Assembly (NCBI GenBank): GCA_964602655.1
Contig: CAZRSF010000014.1
Coordinates: 28,499-92,498 of the forward strand
DNA from: Moduliflexus sp964602655
GTDB lineage: Bacteria > Moduliflexota > Moduliflexia > Moduliflexales > Moduliflexaceae
Direction of reading: 5' to 3'
DNA length: 64,000 bases
The translations under genes and the position numbers were made by a program. Each line of letters starts with the position of its first letter. Position 1 is the first letter of the stretch. The notes beneath the pieces are model-generated. The model was not told the origin of the DNA. It worked only from the letters and a program-made list of their open reading frames with translations, and did not search any database. Shown in pieces: positions 36,463 through 45,362 of the stretch.

Positions 36463-37182
36463 TCATTGTGGTAGCAAAATCAGCACGCCGGCATTCATCA
36501 GGAACGCGCAGAGCAGAAAGCCGAGGATCAGGCCGAAGAGGAAGCTGACGACCGAATACGTCGTTAATTTCCAGCTTGTGGATTTTTGGGGATTTTTGGA
36601 GCGAGGGGCATTGTGATGAATTGGGCCGCGCCGATGCGCTTCCGCGTCTCTGAACACGTCGTCGAACTGGCGTTCATACGCCGGAGTCGTCCAGTAGTAC
36701 GGGTCGTTCGCGCCTCTGGCTTTGTAGATAGCAGCATAGCCGCGCCGGACGAGTTCAAGGCCGAGATTCTCTTTTTTCCACCCGAAACTGTTTCGCGTAA
36801 ATGCCATGACAAGAATGCGCCCGGTCTGGTCTTTGATCAGATCGCCATTGGGAAACTGGGCATATTCGATGATAATCTCTTTGCCTTCGATTTGACGGAG
36901 AAATACGGTAGATTCCGCCGCGCCCGGTTCGGATTTTTGCATTTCCTGAAGCAAATCAACGTCTGCGCCTGCTTTGTTCAGAAGTTTTGCCGCGGAACTT
37001 AGCCCGCCGGGGCAGGTGATTTTGACAAGGCGCGCCGCCACGTTTTGCTGGTATTTACGCAGCAGTCTCCGTGTATTCCAGACGGCGGAGAACATTTCGC
37101 CATTCGACACTTGCGTACAGCGCACGACTGCCGTCTTGATTTGATATTGGACGCGTTGGCTCTCACGAGGTTTTTTGGCCAT
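36463..37182 (-). CDS. SNase-like protein with C-terminal membrane anchor
   Basis: A 239-residue protein. About residues 15-175 look like a staphylococcal-nuclease (OB) fold: VSNGEMFSAVWNTRRLLRKY, then EGKEIIIEYAQFPNGDLIKD, DQTGRILVMAF and LVRRGYAAIYKARG with YERQFDDVFRDAEAHRRG. The place of the catalytic GIDAPE segment reads TCPGGL, so activity is questionable. A transmembrane helix near 205-230 ends the protein, giving a tail-anchored topology. The ATG at 37182 (MAKKPRE, AGGAA site) is preferred over the longer frame. Possibly a nucleic-acid or carbohydrate-binding module rather than an enzyme. Confidence 0.6.
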   Translation of the reverse strand: MAKKPRESQRVQYQIKTAVVRCTQVSNGEMFSAVWNTRRLLRKYQQNVAARLVKITCPGGLSSAAKLLNKAGADVDLLQEMQKSEPGAAESTVFLRQIEGKEIIIEYAQFPNGDLIKDQTGRILVMAFTRNSFGWKKENLGLELVRRGYAAIYKARGANDPYYWTTPAYERQFDDVFRDAEAHRRGPIHHNAPRSKNPQKSTSWKLTTYSVVSFLFGLILGFLLCAFLMNAGVLILLPQ

Positions 37183-37338
37183 AATGACATGTTCCTCACA
37201 TCTCTGCGGCATGTTCGCCATTTGGGAGACAGGTCGGACGATAGCGCAAACATGTCGCGCTGTCAATCAAAAAAAACGAAAGGGTCTTAATCCGTTGTTT
37301 TACGGGCGTTTTATTGATGCGAGTAGTGATTTCTGATA

Positions 37339-37371
37339 AGTCCTGACAGGGTTTAAAACCCTGTCAGGACT
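37339..37371. repeat. CCTGACAGGG-type dispersed palindrome, possible thyX terminator
   Basis: AGTCCTGACAGGGTTT and AAACCCTGTCAGGACT around a single base, a 16-bp perfect hairpin. Related copies are at 50267, 60634 and, shorter, 22889. It lies 31 nt after the thyX stop on the minus strand. Confidence 0.8.
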
Positions 37372-37401
37372 AACACTCGTCTGGCGCGCATCGCCCCATC
37401 G

Positions 37402-38211
37402 TCAAATCTTCCAATATTTCGGCTTCCAGAACCCGTCGTCGGTCTGCTCGAAATCGGTAAAAATCGTCGGTTCGCTTTCCAGCATTTTTTTCAGAATCAG
37501 GCTGAAGACGTAAGCGATTTCCTCTTCGGCAGCGGCATCCACGCGCACGGTCAGCACATGCCGCAGCGCCCGCAGATTGCCCGTCCAGACACCGCCGGTC
37601 GCCACGCCCATGCCGATAATTCGGCGCATCATGGAGGTGAGCTTTTTCTTTTCCTTAAATTCTTTGAGCGTATCCAATTGCCAGATGTCTTCCAATTCCC
37701 GATAATTCTCTTCCATCTGCCGGAACGCGCGCTCGAATACGGCACGGGTGCGGGCTTTGGCGTCGGAAATCTCTTCGGGATCGTCGGCCTCGTCGCGAAT
37801 GGAAAAGGGCATCCAGAAGGGAATGTCTGAAAAACGAATATAGCGCATCGAGCCTTCGCTGATCGCCCAGCCCGCGCGATGTCGATTCATTTCCGCCGTA
37901 AACACGCGGCTGACATTCTCGATGGCGAACGTGTAGGTCACATGTTCCAACACGCTGCCGTGCCTCGATTTGAGGATGTTTTCGATAAATTCCACGATAT
38001 CTTTGCGGACACGGGTAATGTTCGGATTCAAGCCTGGCTCGAAGGATAGATAACAGCGTTTCCCCGCCAGCACAGTCAATAATTCTGCGTCGGAGCACTG
38101 GTCGGGAATCTCGTAATTGACCGCGCCGAGATCGTCAATCCAACGGCGAGCTTCGTCGCGGTCAACCTGAGATTTTGCAAGGACATACACCATCGGTTCC
38201 ACAAGTCGCAT
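37402..38211 (-). CDS. thyX: ThyX, flavin-dependent thymidylate synthase
   Basis: FAD-dependent enzyme making dTMP from dUMP with methylenetetrahydrofolate. 269 residues. The signature appears in EMNRHRAGWAISEGSMRYI (RHRx7S type), with FEPGLNPNITRVRKDI and GRN-like GVWTGNLRALRHVL regions for nucleotide and flavin binding. A GGAGA site is 8 nt before the ATG. A single gene with no folate genes adjacent. Confidence 0.92.
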   Translation of the reverse strand: MRLVEPMVYVLAKSQVDRDEARRWIDDLGAVNYEIPDQCSDAELLTVLAGKRCYLSFEPGLNPNITRVRKDIVEFIENILKSRHGSVLEHVTYTFAIENVSRVFTAEMNRHRAGWAISEGSMRYIRFSDIPFWMPFSIRDEADDPEEISDAKARTRAVFERAFRQMEENYRELEDIWQLDTLKEFKEKKKLTSMMRRIIGMGVATGGVWTGNLRALRHVLTVRVDAAAEEEIAYVFSLILKKMLESEPTIFTDFEQTDDGFWKPKYWKI

Positions 38212-38513
38212 AAATCGGTTCTCCTCTTTTTTTATAAATTTTTAAATCATTCTCCTTGAAAAATTTCCCGATGCGCCTACATTACATTGTAATTGGCGCA
38301 TTCTTCGCAGAAAGAATCTTTTTGGAATACGGACGCGCAAGTCAAGAAATAAGAAAGAGCGTCGCTATTTAGCTGTGCCGGCGAACGGCTGTGTTCGCCG
38401 AACATGGCTGTTCGACGGTACGCGCAGCGACACAACGAGCCTGAATACAACGGTACAATATAACACTTCGGGCTGAAACCGCACCGTGTCTCAGTCCGAA
38501 GAAATACACGCAC
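38212..38513. other. Intergenic region between divergent thyX and the Zn-ribbon gene
   Basis: 302 bases. GATGCGCC (38270-38277) and GGCGCATTC (38295-38303) can form a stem around an AT-rich loop, and GGCGAAC/GTTCGCC around 38373-38392 makes a second small hairpin. No gene is convincing; the long minus-strand open frame here is a shadow of the next two genes. Confidence 0.45.
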
Positions 38514-38843
38514 ATGAAAATTCATTGTTACGAATGTGGGAAAGAGTTCAAACCCGCCACCGGTTTTTATATCGAACGCCGGGTGACGAATCCCGATGTC
38601 GTGCCTGCTGAGACCGTCTTGACGGGATATGGCTATTGTTCCGCCGAATGCGCGGCGAAGAATCATATTCTGGCCGAAGATATCGAACTTCAGGATGTGG
38701 GCAATTTCGAGACGCCGGACACCAATGCCACTCTTATCCCCGATGAAGGCGAGGAAGTCCGCCAAGTGCAGCGCGTGTCGAATACGAAGAAAGACAAACG
38801 CAAACGCTGGCTGAGGCAGGCGCTCAACGTCGAGGATAAGTAA
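38514..38843 (+). CDS. Small Zn-ribbon-like protein
   Basis: A 109-residue cytoplasmic protein I cannot place in a named family. Cys5 and Cys8 (CYEC) and a second pair in YCSAECAAKN (Cys about 42 and 46) suggest a zinc site. The C-terminus is basic (KKDKRKRWLRQ). It is 3 bases upstream of the RfaE-like gene, so they are co-transcribed and perhaps functionally linked. Confidence 0.65.
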   Translation: MKIHCYECGKEFKPATGFYIERRVTNPDVVPAETVLTGYGYCSAECAAKNHILAEDIELQDVGNFETPDTNATLIPDEGEEVRQVQRVSNTKKDKRKRWLRQALNVEDK

Positions 38844-38846
38844 GCG

Positions 38847-39767
38847 ATGGCGCGGAAACTTTTTGAGCGCGGCGTGCTTGCTGCGCGTATTGCCCGACTC
38901 AAAGCGCAAGGCAAGATCATTGTCACCACAAACGGCAGCTTCGATCTGCTGCATATCGGACATGTGACGATGCTGCAAGAAGCAAAGTCGCTCGGCGACA
39001 CGCTGGTTGTCGGGATCAATAGCGACCGCAGTATCCGCCGCTATAAAGGCAAATCGCGTCCGATCTGCCCGGAAGCGCATCGCGTCGGCATGCTCGCCGC
39101 ATTGAAATGCGTGGATTATCTCACCGTGTTCGACGAACTCACGCCGATCGAACTCCTCGACGCGATTCGACCGCATATTCACGTCAACTCCCCGGAACAT
39201 GGACGCGACTGCGTCGAACGCGAGGTCGTGGAGCGGCATGGCGGGCGGATTCATTTAGCCGCGCTGGTCGAAGGCATGTCCACCTCCGAATTGCTGCGCC
39301 GCATCGCTGACAGCCTCGCGCATCCTGCTTGCTTCGGCCTCTTTTTTCGAGTGCGGGATGTCTGGGAATCGTCTGTTGGCGGCATCACAGATGCGAGCAT
39401 TGACGCGCTTCAGGCGTGTACGCAACAAGATTATCGGCTTTTTTTGAGCGGAGACTCCGAGGAAACAACCTTGCTGCAAACGATACTCGCTTCGCGGATC
39501 AGACAGGCGGCGATGACGTGGCTGCCGCAGTCAACGCTTTCCGCGTCTGCGTTAGAACAGGCCGTTGACGACGATGATGTGATTCTCTCGAAAAGCGTCA
39601 TCATCAGCCGCGATATGGCGGATATTCGCCTCGGACGCGATATGAACTGCACAACCATTCTGCTTTCCAATCATCCCGCCCCTGATTTGTCCTCGGTTTC
39701 CGGCGGCGGCCCTCATGTCATTATTCCGACATTCGCCGAAGCGGTCGCGAGCCTTGTTTCAGCTTAA
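38847..39767 (+). CDS. RfaE/HldE-type nucleotidyltransferase with degenerate HAD tail
   Basis: A 306-residue protein. Residues 1-160 are an RfaE domain II cytidylyltransferase: TTNGSFDLLHIGHVTMLQEA holds the HIGH motif, then VGINSDRSIRRYKG. This class activates heptose-1-phosphate or related sugars for LPS or glycans. Residues 165-306 resemble a GmhB-type HAD phosphatase (ALQACTQQDYRLFLSGDSEE, SRDMADIRLGRDMNCTTILL), but the catalytic DxD is replaced by FFRVRD. The tail therefore looks inactive. HldE itself has a kinase domain at the other end, absent here. Confidence 0.75.
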   Translation: MARKLFERGVLAARIARLKAQGKIIVTTNGSFDLLHIGHVTMLQEAKSLGDTLVVGINSDRSIRRYKGKSRPICPEAHRVGMLAALKCVDYLTVFDELTPIELLDAIRPHIHVNSPEHGRDCVEREVVERHGGRIHLAALVEGMSTSELLRRIADSLAHPACFGLFFRVRDVWESSVGGITDASIDALQACTQQDYRLFLSGDSEETTLLQTILASRIRQAAMTWLPQSTLSASALEQAVDDDDVILSKSVIISRDMADIRLGRDMNCTTILLSNHPAPDLSSVSGGGPHVIIPTFAEAVASLVSA

Positions 39768-39952
39768 TCGTTCGTCACTGTTCACCGATAGCCTTTTTCT
39801 TTATTTTAGTAAAAAATGAGAGTGATCAAGTTGTTTTCAAGAAAAATTCTTGACACGCAGACCTGCCTTTCTCCTACATTGTTTAACAGAATACGTTCGC
39901 AACGTTTGGTCGTCAGTGAAGAATATGCTAGGAGAGGAGAAGGATTTCTGCT

Positions 39953-40867
39953 ATGGGGCAAAAAAAAGGCGTTTTTTTCTATCTTCACCGTGATTATATC
40001 TTGTATCTGTTTCTCTTACCGGCAATTTTGTATTTTGCGATCTTCAGATATGGCCCGATGGCGGGGATTGTGATCGCCTTCAAAGATTACAATATCTTTC
40101 AAGGAATCATCGCCAGTAAATGGGTCGGATTAGAGGTGTTCAGGAGAATATTTCAAGAAGAATTCTTCTGGCTATCGGTCAAAAATACGGTGATCTTGAA
40201 TCTGTTAGTATTAGCCGTCACATTTCCAGCATCAATTATCTTGTCGTTGATGTTAAATGAAATCAACAGCAAGTTCTTCAAAAAAACCTCCCAGTCCATC
40301 CTCTATTTGCCATATTTTATTTCGTGGGTCACTATCGCTGGAATTGTCACGAACATGTTTTCACTCAACAATGGTTCGATCAATAATCTGTTTATTCGGA
40401 TGGGGCAAGACCCTATCCCGTTTTTGATCGAAAACCGCTGGTGGATTTTCGTCTATGTGCTGGCGAATGTCTGGAAAGATGTGGGGTGGGGAACGATTGT
40501 TTACTTGGCCGCGCTTGCAGGGGTTGATGAAGCCCTGTATGAGGCCGCGTATATAGATGGCGCAACCAAGTTGCAACGGATATGGTATATTACCTTGCCT
40601 GGAATTCGTTCAACGATGCTCGTGATGTTCATTTTATCGATCAGTCGGATGATGTATATCGGCTTAGACGCTCCATTGCTGTTACAGAACAGTAAAATTA
40701 TCGACGTGTCGGAAGTCTTAAGCACCTATGTTTATAAAATGGGTCTGCAACGAGTTCAATACAGCTTTGCGACAGCCGTCGGATTATTCCAGTCTGCGAT
40801 CAATATTGTCTTGCTGATGCTTGCCAATCTCTTAGCCAAAGCGCTCGGAGAAGAAGGCGTTTTTTAA
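39953..40867 (+). CDS. LplB/YteP-type oligosaccharide ABC permease
   Basis: Inner-membrane permease of 304 residues with six hydrophobic segments. LYFAIFRYGPMAGIVIAFKD and YLPYFISWVTIAGIVTNMFS are characteristic of the LplB family, and the EAA loop is EAAYIDGATKLQRIWYITLP. A GGAGAAGG ribosome site precedes it. It forms an importer with the next permease and the binding protein. The ATPase is missing here, as usual for this family, which borrows a shared MsmX-like ATPase. Confidence 0.9.
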   Translation: MGQKKGVFFYLHRDYILYLFLLPAILYFAIFRYGPMAGIVIAFKDYNIFQGIIASKWVGLEVFRRIFQEEFFWLSVKNTVILNLLVLAVTFPASIILSLMLNEINSKFFKKTSQSILYLPYFISWVTIAGIVTNMFSLNNGSINNLFIRMGQDPIPFLIENRWWIFVYVLANVWKDVGWGTIVYLAALAGVDEALYEAAYIDGATKLQRIWYITLPGIRSTMLVMFILSISRMMYIGLDAPLLLQNSKIIDVSEVLSTYVYKMGLQRVQYSFATAVGLFQSAINIVLLMLANLLAKALGEEGVF

Positions 40868-40881
40868 CAGACGAAAGAGGG

Positions 40882-41775
40882 ATGATGACACGTATGGATG
40901 ACTATCAATGGATGAAATTCAAAGAAAACCTCTACAAGGGATGTGTGTATCTCTCGATGACGCTGATCGTCTTCGCATGTCTCTACCCGTTTCTGAATGT
41001 GCTGGCGTACTCATTAAGCAGTAATTTGGCGATTTTATCGGGTAAGGTGACGTTTTATCCCATTGACATTCAACTCAATGCCTATAAAAACATGTTATCA
41101 ACCAGTCGGCTCTTGAGTTCGTTGCGCGTCTCTCTGACAGTCACGATTCTTGGCACGGCGCTTTCTCTGTTTGTGACGACGTTAGCGGCCTATGCCCTGT
41201 CGAAAAAACGCTTGAAGGGCAGAGCGTTTTTGACGTTTTTCATCTTGTTTACCTTGTATTTCAGCGGGGGAATTATTCCGACCTTTTTAGTGGTGAAGGA
41301 GTTAGGACTCTTGGATTCGATCGCCTCTCTGATCTTGCCAATCGCCGTCAGCGCGTTTAACTTTATTATCATGCGAGCGTTCTTTCAGCAACTGCCTGAA
41401 AGCTTGGAGGAAGCTGCGACGATAGATGGGTGCAACGATCTGATGTATTTGATTAAAATCGTGCTGCCATTATCCGGCCCGATTATTGCGACCATCGGTC
41501 TCTTCTATGCCGTAAACTATTGGAACGATTATTTTAACGGACTCTTATATATTACATCTCCCGAAAAATTTCCGTTGCAATTGTTGTTGCGACAACTTCT
41601 GTTTACTGAAGCGTTGAGTCAAATCTCGCTGACCGAGAATATCGGACAGCAGGTGATGCCAGAAGCAATGAAAGCGGCGGCAGTCATGGTCGCCATCGTG
41701 CCGATTGCGGCGATTTATCCGTTCTTGCAGAAATATTTCGTGAAAGGAGTGATGTTAGGGTCAGTGAAAGGATAA
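40882..41775 (+). CDS. YtcP-type oligosaccharide ABC permease
   Basis: Second permease of the importer, 297 residues with six hydrophobic segments. FPFLNVLAYSLSS-like YPFLNVLAYSLSSN, TLYFSGGIIPTFLVVKELGL and the EAA loop EEAATIDGCNDLMYLIKIVL are typical of YtcP. Starts 15 nt after the first permease. The C-terminus ends FVKGVMLGSVKG, as in the family. Confidence 0.9.
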   Translation: MMTRMDDYQWMKFKENLYKGCVYLSMTLIVFACLYPFLNVLAYSLSSNLAILSGKVTFYPIDIQLNAYKNMLSTSRLLSSLRVSLTVTILGTALSLFVTTLAAYALSKKRLKGRAFLTFFILFTLYFSGGIIPTFLVVKELGLLDSIASLILPIAVSAFNFIIMRAFFQQLPESLEEAATIDGCNDLMYLIKIVLPLSGPIIATIGLFYAVNYWNDYFNGLLYITSPEKFPLQLLLRQLLFTEALSQISLTENIGQQVMPEAMKAAAVMVAIVPIAAIYPFLQKYFVKGVMLGSVKG

Positions 41776-41836
41776 GAGGGAGCGTCTGTCGTATAATGTG
41801 TTTTATCAATATATCTATCAAGGAGGAAGGTCACGC

Positions 41837-43387
41837 ATGAAAAAGCTCTGTATTCTACTCGTTATGACAGCGATGATGGCATGTACCCTGCCCATCTCCG
41901 TGTTTGCCGCAGATGAATTGATTGAAATATCGGTCATGCTCTTCGATCGTGGGAAAGTTCCCGCAGGCGAAGGAACCACCGATAAGAACCGTTGGACCGA
42001 ATACATCAATCAGGAAATGGCCAAAGAAGGCATTCATGTGAATTTTGTGCTGGTGCCCAGAAGCGAAGAGTATCAAAAGGTGCCTGTGATGATGGCGTCT
42101 CAAACAGCGGCGGACATCATGATGACCTATAATTCGACGCAGGTCGAGCAATGGTATCGTCAAGGCGGTCTGCATGATTTGTCTGAGTTGCTGGAAAAAA
42201 ATGGTCAGCAAATCATTGCGTACAATACCAAAGATGTCCTGGACTATGCGAAATTAGAAGATGGCGCGCAATATGCCATTCCGGCAAGACGCTCGATTAC
42301 AGCAGCGTTCAACGGATTTATCAGAAAAGACTGGTTGGACGCAGTCGGGTTGGCCGTGCCACAGACGCCTGATGAGTTATATGCCGTGCTCAAAGCCTTC
42401 AAAGAAAAAGACCCGGGGAAGATCGGCGCCGATAAAATGGTCGCATTCGGCTATTCCTCAGACGTGATGGCCAATTTAGCGTATGCCTTTATGACCTACG
42501 AAAATGATGTGACGTTCCGCACGAATCATATCGGTTTGCCCTCAGGAAACGAAGCGGGTCATGTCTATGCCGACCCTGCCTTCAAAGGGTATTTTGCCTT
42601 CTTGAACAAACTCTATAATGAAGGATTGATGGACCCGGAATTCTTTACATCGAAACTCGGTCAAAAAGAAAAAGAAGCGTTTGTCGCAGGCACGTTAGGC
42701 TATTGGGAAGCCAGCGTTGGGAGCAATGTCGATCCGTTGCGCGGCGGCTTGTTGCAGAATTTGAAGGCAACGGTGCCGAATGCCGATATGGTTGCCATTC
42801 CACCGTTTAAGAACGTGAATGACGGCAAAAAATATGTCAATGAGTATATGCCGACTGGCGCGTATGTGTTTATGCCGAAAACGGCGAAAAATCCGGAGGC
42901 AGCCATGAAATACCTGAACTTTTTAGCCGGTGACGGTGGAAAAACAATATGGTTCGGTATCGAAGGCACGCACTATAAATTGGTGGACGGTTTTCCCGTT
43001 CCGATTGATGGCGCACTGAACGCAGTCCAACTTGACTGGATTCACCACGATCTGTTCCTTGTCGGAAACCAGGGCTATTTCAAGACGGAAGAAGACTTTA
43101 TCAAAACAACCGCGAATATGCTGCCGGAATACAAGCAGCATGTGATTGATGACTATACGCTGGCATTAGACGGGTATAGACTTCGTCCATCGAACTTCAA
43201 GTCGAAGACTGAATTAGAAGAAGCGGGGAACTTAGATAAAGTCAACGCGGATTACAAAATCAGAGCGATTACCTGCAAACCATCCGAATTTGACGAAACT
43301 TACGAAAAATATCGAAGTGAGTTGGCGAAATTCGGTATCGAAAAAGTGTTGGCAGAAAAAGCAGAACACTTCAGCGCTCAAAAATAA
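41837..43387 (+). CDS. Extracellular solute-binding protein (LipO/YtcQ type)
   Basis: Periplasmic binding protein of 516 residues, family 1. The signal peptide ends FAADE with no lipobox, unlike Gram-positive homologues, so it is free in the periplasm. RKDWLDAVGLAVPQTPDELYAVLKAFKEKDP (region about residues 155-185) and YMPTGAYVFMPKTAKNPEAAM are typical of large oligosaccharide binders. AAGGAGGAAGG before the ATG at 41837 fixes the start. Likely substrates are plant- or microbe-derived oligosaccharides; the exact sugar is unknown. Confidence 0.88.
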   Translation: MKKLCILLVMTAMMACTLPISVFAADELIEISVMLFDRGKVPAGEGTTDKNRWTEYINQEMAKEGIHVNFVLVPRSEEYQKVPVMMASQTAADIMMTYNSTQVEQWYRQGGLHDLSELLEKNGQQIIAYNTKDVLDYAKLEDGAQYAIPARRSITAAFNGFIRKDWLDAVGLAVPQTPDELYAVLKAFKEKDPGKIGADKMVAFGYSSDVMANLAYAFMTYENDVTFRTNHIGLPSGNEAGHVYADPAFKGYFAFLNKLYNEGLMDPEFFTSKLGQKEKEAFVAGTLGYWEASVGSNVDPLRGGLLQNLKATVPNADMVAIPPFKNVNDGKKYVNEYMPTGAYVFMPKTAKNPEAAMKYLNFLAGDGGKTIWFGIEGTHYKLVDGFPVPIDGALNAVQLDWIHHDLFLVGNQGYFKTEEDFIKTTANMLPEYKQHVIDDYTLALDGYRLRPSNFKSKTELEEAGNLDKVNADYKIRAITCKPSEFDETYEKYRSELAKFGIEKVLAEKAEHFSAQK

Positions 43388-43413
43388 AAGTAATACCAAT
43401 TCGCGCCGTAGGG

Positions 43414-43452
43414 CGAAACTGTTGTTTCGCCCTTGACGAAACAACAGTTTCG
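43414..43452. repeat. Nested palindrome after the sugar-transport operon
   Basis: CGAAACTGTTGTTTCG (43414-43429) and CGAAACAACAGTTTCG (43437-43452) are inverted copies, and each arm can fold on itself (CGAAAC/GTTTCG). It lies 27 nt after the binding-protein stop and could end transcription or be a mobile repeat. The gap 43388-43613 has nothing else visible. Confidence 0.65.
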
Positions 43453-43613
43453 TCATACGAGTTATGAAAGTCACCACCTCTTCGCAAATCTTCTTGACAC
43501 CTCTCGCCCGATTTTCGTTGATAGTTTCCTGAATTGTCATCTCGATACACTGAGAATCGCACGGAACGATAATCCTCCCCGCCCCTCTTAAGAGGGGAAT
43601 TCGATGGAATGAT

Positions 43614-45362
43614 ATGGAATTATATAAACGACTCTTACGATACGCGAAGCCCTACGCCGGACACATCCTGATTTCGTTGCTCTGCTCGCTGCTTGTGGGC
43701 GGCGCGACTTCGCTGGCTGCGATGCTTGTCAAAAATATCGTCGATCAAATTTTCATGAGCAAAGACGAGGCCATGCTGCGCTATATCCCGTTCATGGTCT
43801 TAGGCGTGATTGCGGTGCAGGGGCTTGCCTCGTTCGGGCAGACCTATTTTATCGAAGGCGTGGGGCAGCGGATTATTTTACAGTTCCGCCGCGAACTGTT
43901 TGCGCATTTGCAACGCCTGTCGCTCCGCTTTTTCGCGAAAAATACCACCGGTACGCTCGTGTCGCGCATCACCAGCGATGTCACGCTGCTGCAAAACGCC
44001 GTCGCCAACATCGTTTCCGATGCGATCCGGCAGGGCGTCACAGCGACCGGCCTCTTGTGCGTCGTGTTTTACCGCCATTGGCAGCTTGCGAGCATCGCCT
44101 TGCTCGTGCTGCCGGTGGCGATGGGGCTTGTGACGTATTTTGGCCGCAAAATGCGGAAAAACAGCCATTCGCTGCAATTCAAAATGGCTGAGATCAATCA
44201 TCTGCTGTATGAAAAGTTGTCCGGCATCCGCATTGTGAAAGCGTTCGGCGCGGAAAAGCTGGAAGAAGAACGTTTTACTGACGTGATTACCGGATTTTTC
44301 AGAAGCGCGATGCGCTCTGTCACTATTCAGGCCATCAATTCGTCCCTGTCTGAAGTGCTCGGCGGCATCGGCATTGCCGGGGTGATCTGGTATGGCGGCT
44401 ATCAGGTGATTCGCGGCGAAACCACGCCCGGCACGTTTTTTTCGTTTATTACCGCCCTGCTGCTGCTGTACGAACCGCTCAAACGCATCAGCAAATATAA
44501 TATGAAAATTCAGCAGGCGTTAGCGGCGGCGGATCGGGTCTTCGAAATTTTAGACATGCCGCCCGATATTGTCGAAGTCGAACATGCGGTGGAACTGCCG
44601 CCGATTCGGCGCGGCATCGTGTATCAAAATGTCTCGTTCGGATATGAGACCGAACCGATTTTACAACAGATATCGTTTACTGCGCCGGTCGGTCAGGTGA
44701 CGGCGTTTGTCGGTCTGAGCGGCGCGGGAAAAACCACGCTGCTCAGTCTGCTCCCTCGTTTTTACGACGCCGTCGAAGGGCAAATTCTGATTGACGATAT
44801 TGATATTCGGCAGGTCACGTTTGCTTCATTACGCGGGCAGATCGGGATCGTGACGCAGGACGTGATTCTGTTTCATGACACGGTTGCGAACAATATCGCC
44901 TACGGCGTTCGGAATTATGAGTTTGCCGACGTGATGCAGGCCGCGAAAATCGCCAACGCGCATGAATTTATCGAAAAACTGCCGGAAGGGTATCAGACGC
45001 TGATCGGCGAGCGCGGCACGCGGCTTTCCGGCGGCCAGCGTCAGCGCTTAGCGATTGCCAGAGCGATTCTGAAAAATCCGCCGATTATTATTCTGGACGA
45101 AGCCACGTCGTCGCTGGATTCCGAGTCGGAACGCTTAGTGCAGGAGGCGATTGCGAATCTGATGAAAGACCGCACCACGCTCGTCATCGCCCACCGCCTG
45201 TCCACGATTCAGAAAGCGAAACAGATTATCGTGTTGGACGCCGGAAAGATTATCGAGAGCGGCACGCATCAGGAACTCCTTGTTAAAGAAGGCATCTACG
45301 CTCGATTATATGCGACACAGATGCTGCGCGGCGAAGAGGAAGAGGCGGACGATGAAGAATGA
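43614..45362 (+). CDS. msbA: MsbA-like ABC exporter
   Basis: A 582-residue half-transporter with an N-terminal six-helix domain and a C-terminal ATPase. Walker A is GLSGAGKTT, signature RLSGGQRQRLAIARAL, Walker B IIILDEATSSLDSES and switch VIAHRLST. LQRLSLRFFAKNTTGTLVSRI is typical of MsbA and lipid exporters. The downstream LPS-kinase genes favour lipid A or glycolipid flipping as its role. The next gene overlaps its end. Confidence 0.88.
   Translation: MELYKRLLRYAKPYAGHILISLLCSLLVGGATSLAAMLVKNIVDQIFMSKDEAMLRYIPFMVLGVIAVQGLASFGQTYFIEGVGQRIILQFRRELFAHLQRLSLRFFAKNTTGTLVSRITSDVTLLQNAVANIVSDAIRQGVTATGLLCVVFYRHWQLASIALLVLPVAMGLVTYFGRKMRKNSHSLQFKMAEINHLLYEKLSGIRIVKAFGAEKLEEERFTDVITGFFRSAMRSVTIQAINSSLSEVLGGIGIAGVIWYGGYQVIRGETTPGTFFSFITALLLLYEPLKRISKYNMKIQQALAAADRVFEILDMPPDIVEVEHAVELPPIRRGIVYQNVSFGYETEPILQQISFTAPVGQVTAFVGLSGAGKTTLLSLLPRFYDAVEGQILIDDIDIRQVTFASLRGQIGIVTQDVILFHDTVANNIAYGVRNYEFADVMQAAKIANAHEFIEKLPEGYQTLIGERGTRLSGGQRQRLAIARAILKNPPIIILDEATSSLDSESERLVQEAIANLMKDRTTLVIAHRLSTIQKAKQIIVLDAGKIIESGTHQELLVKEGIYARLYATQMLRGEEEEADDEE

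Noticed and set aside
38277..39254. A 325-residue minus-strand open frame
   Set aside because: It lies antisense to the Zn-ribbon and RfaE-like genes, whose motifs and ribosome sites are clear; the translated minus frame has no recognisable domain.
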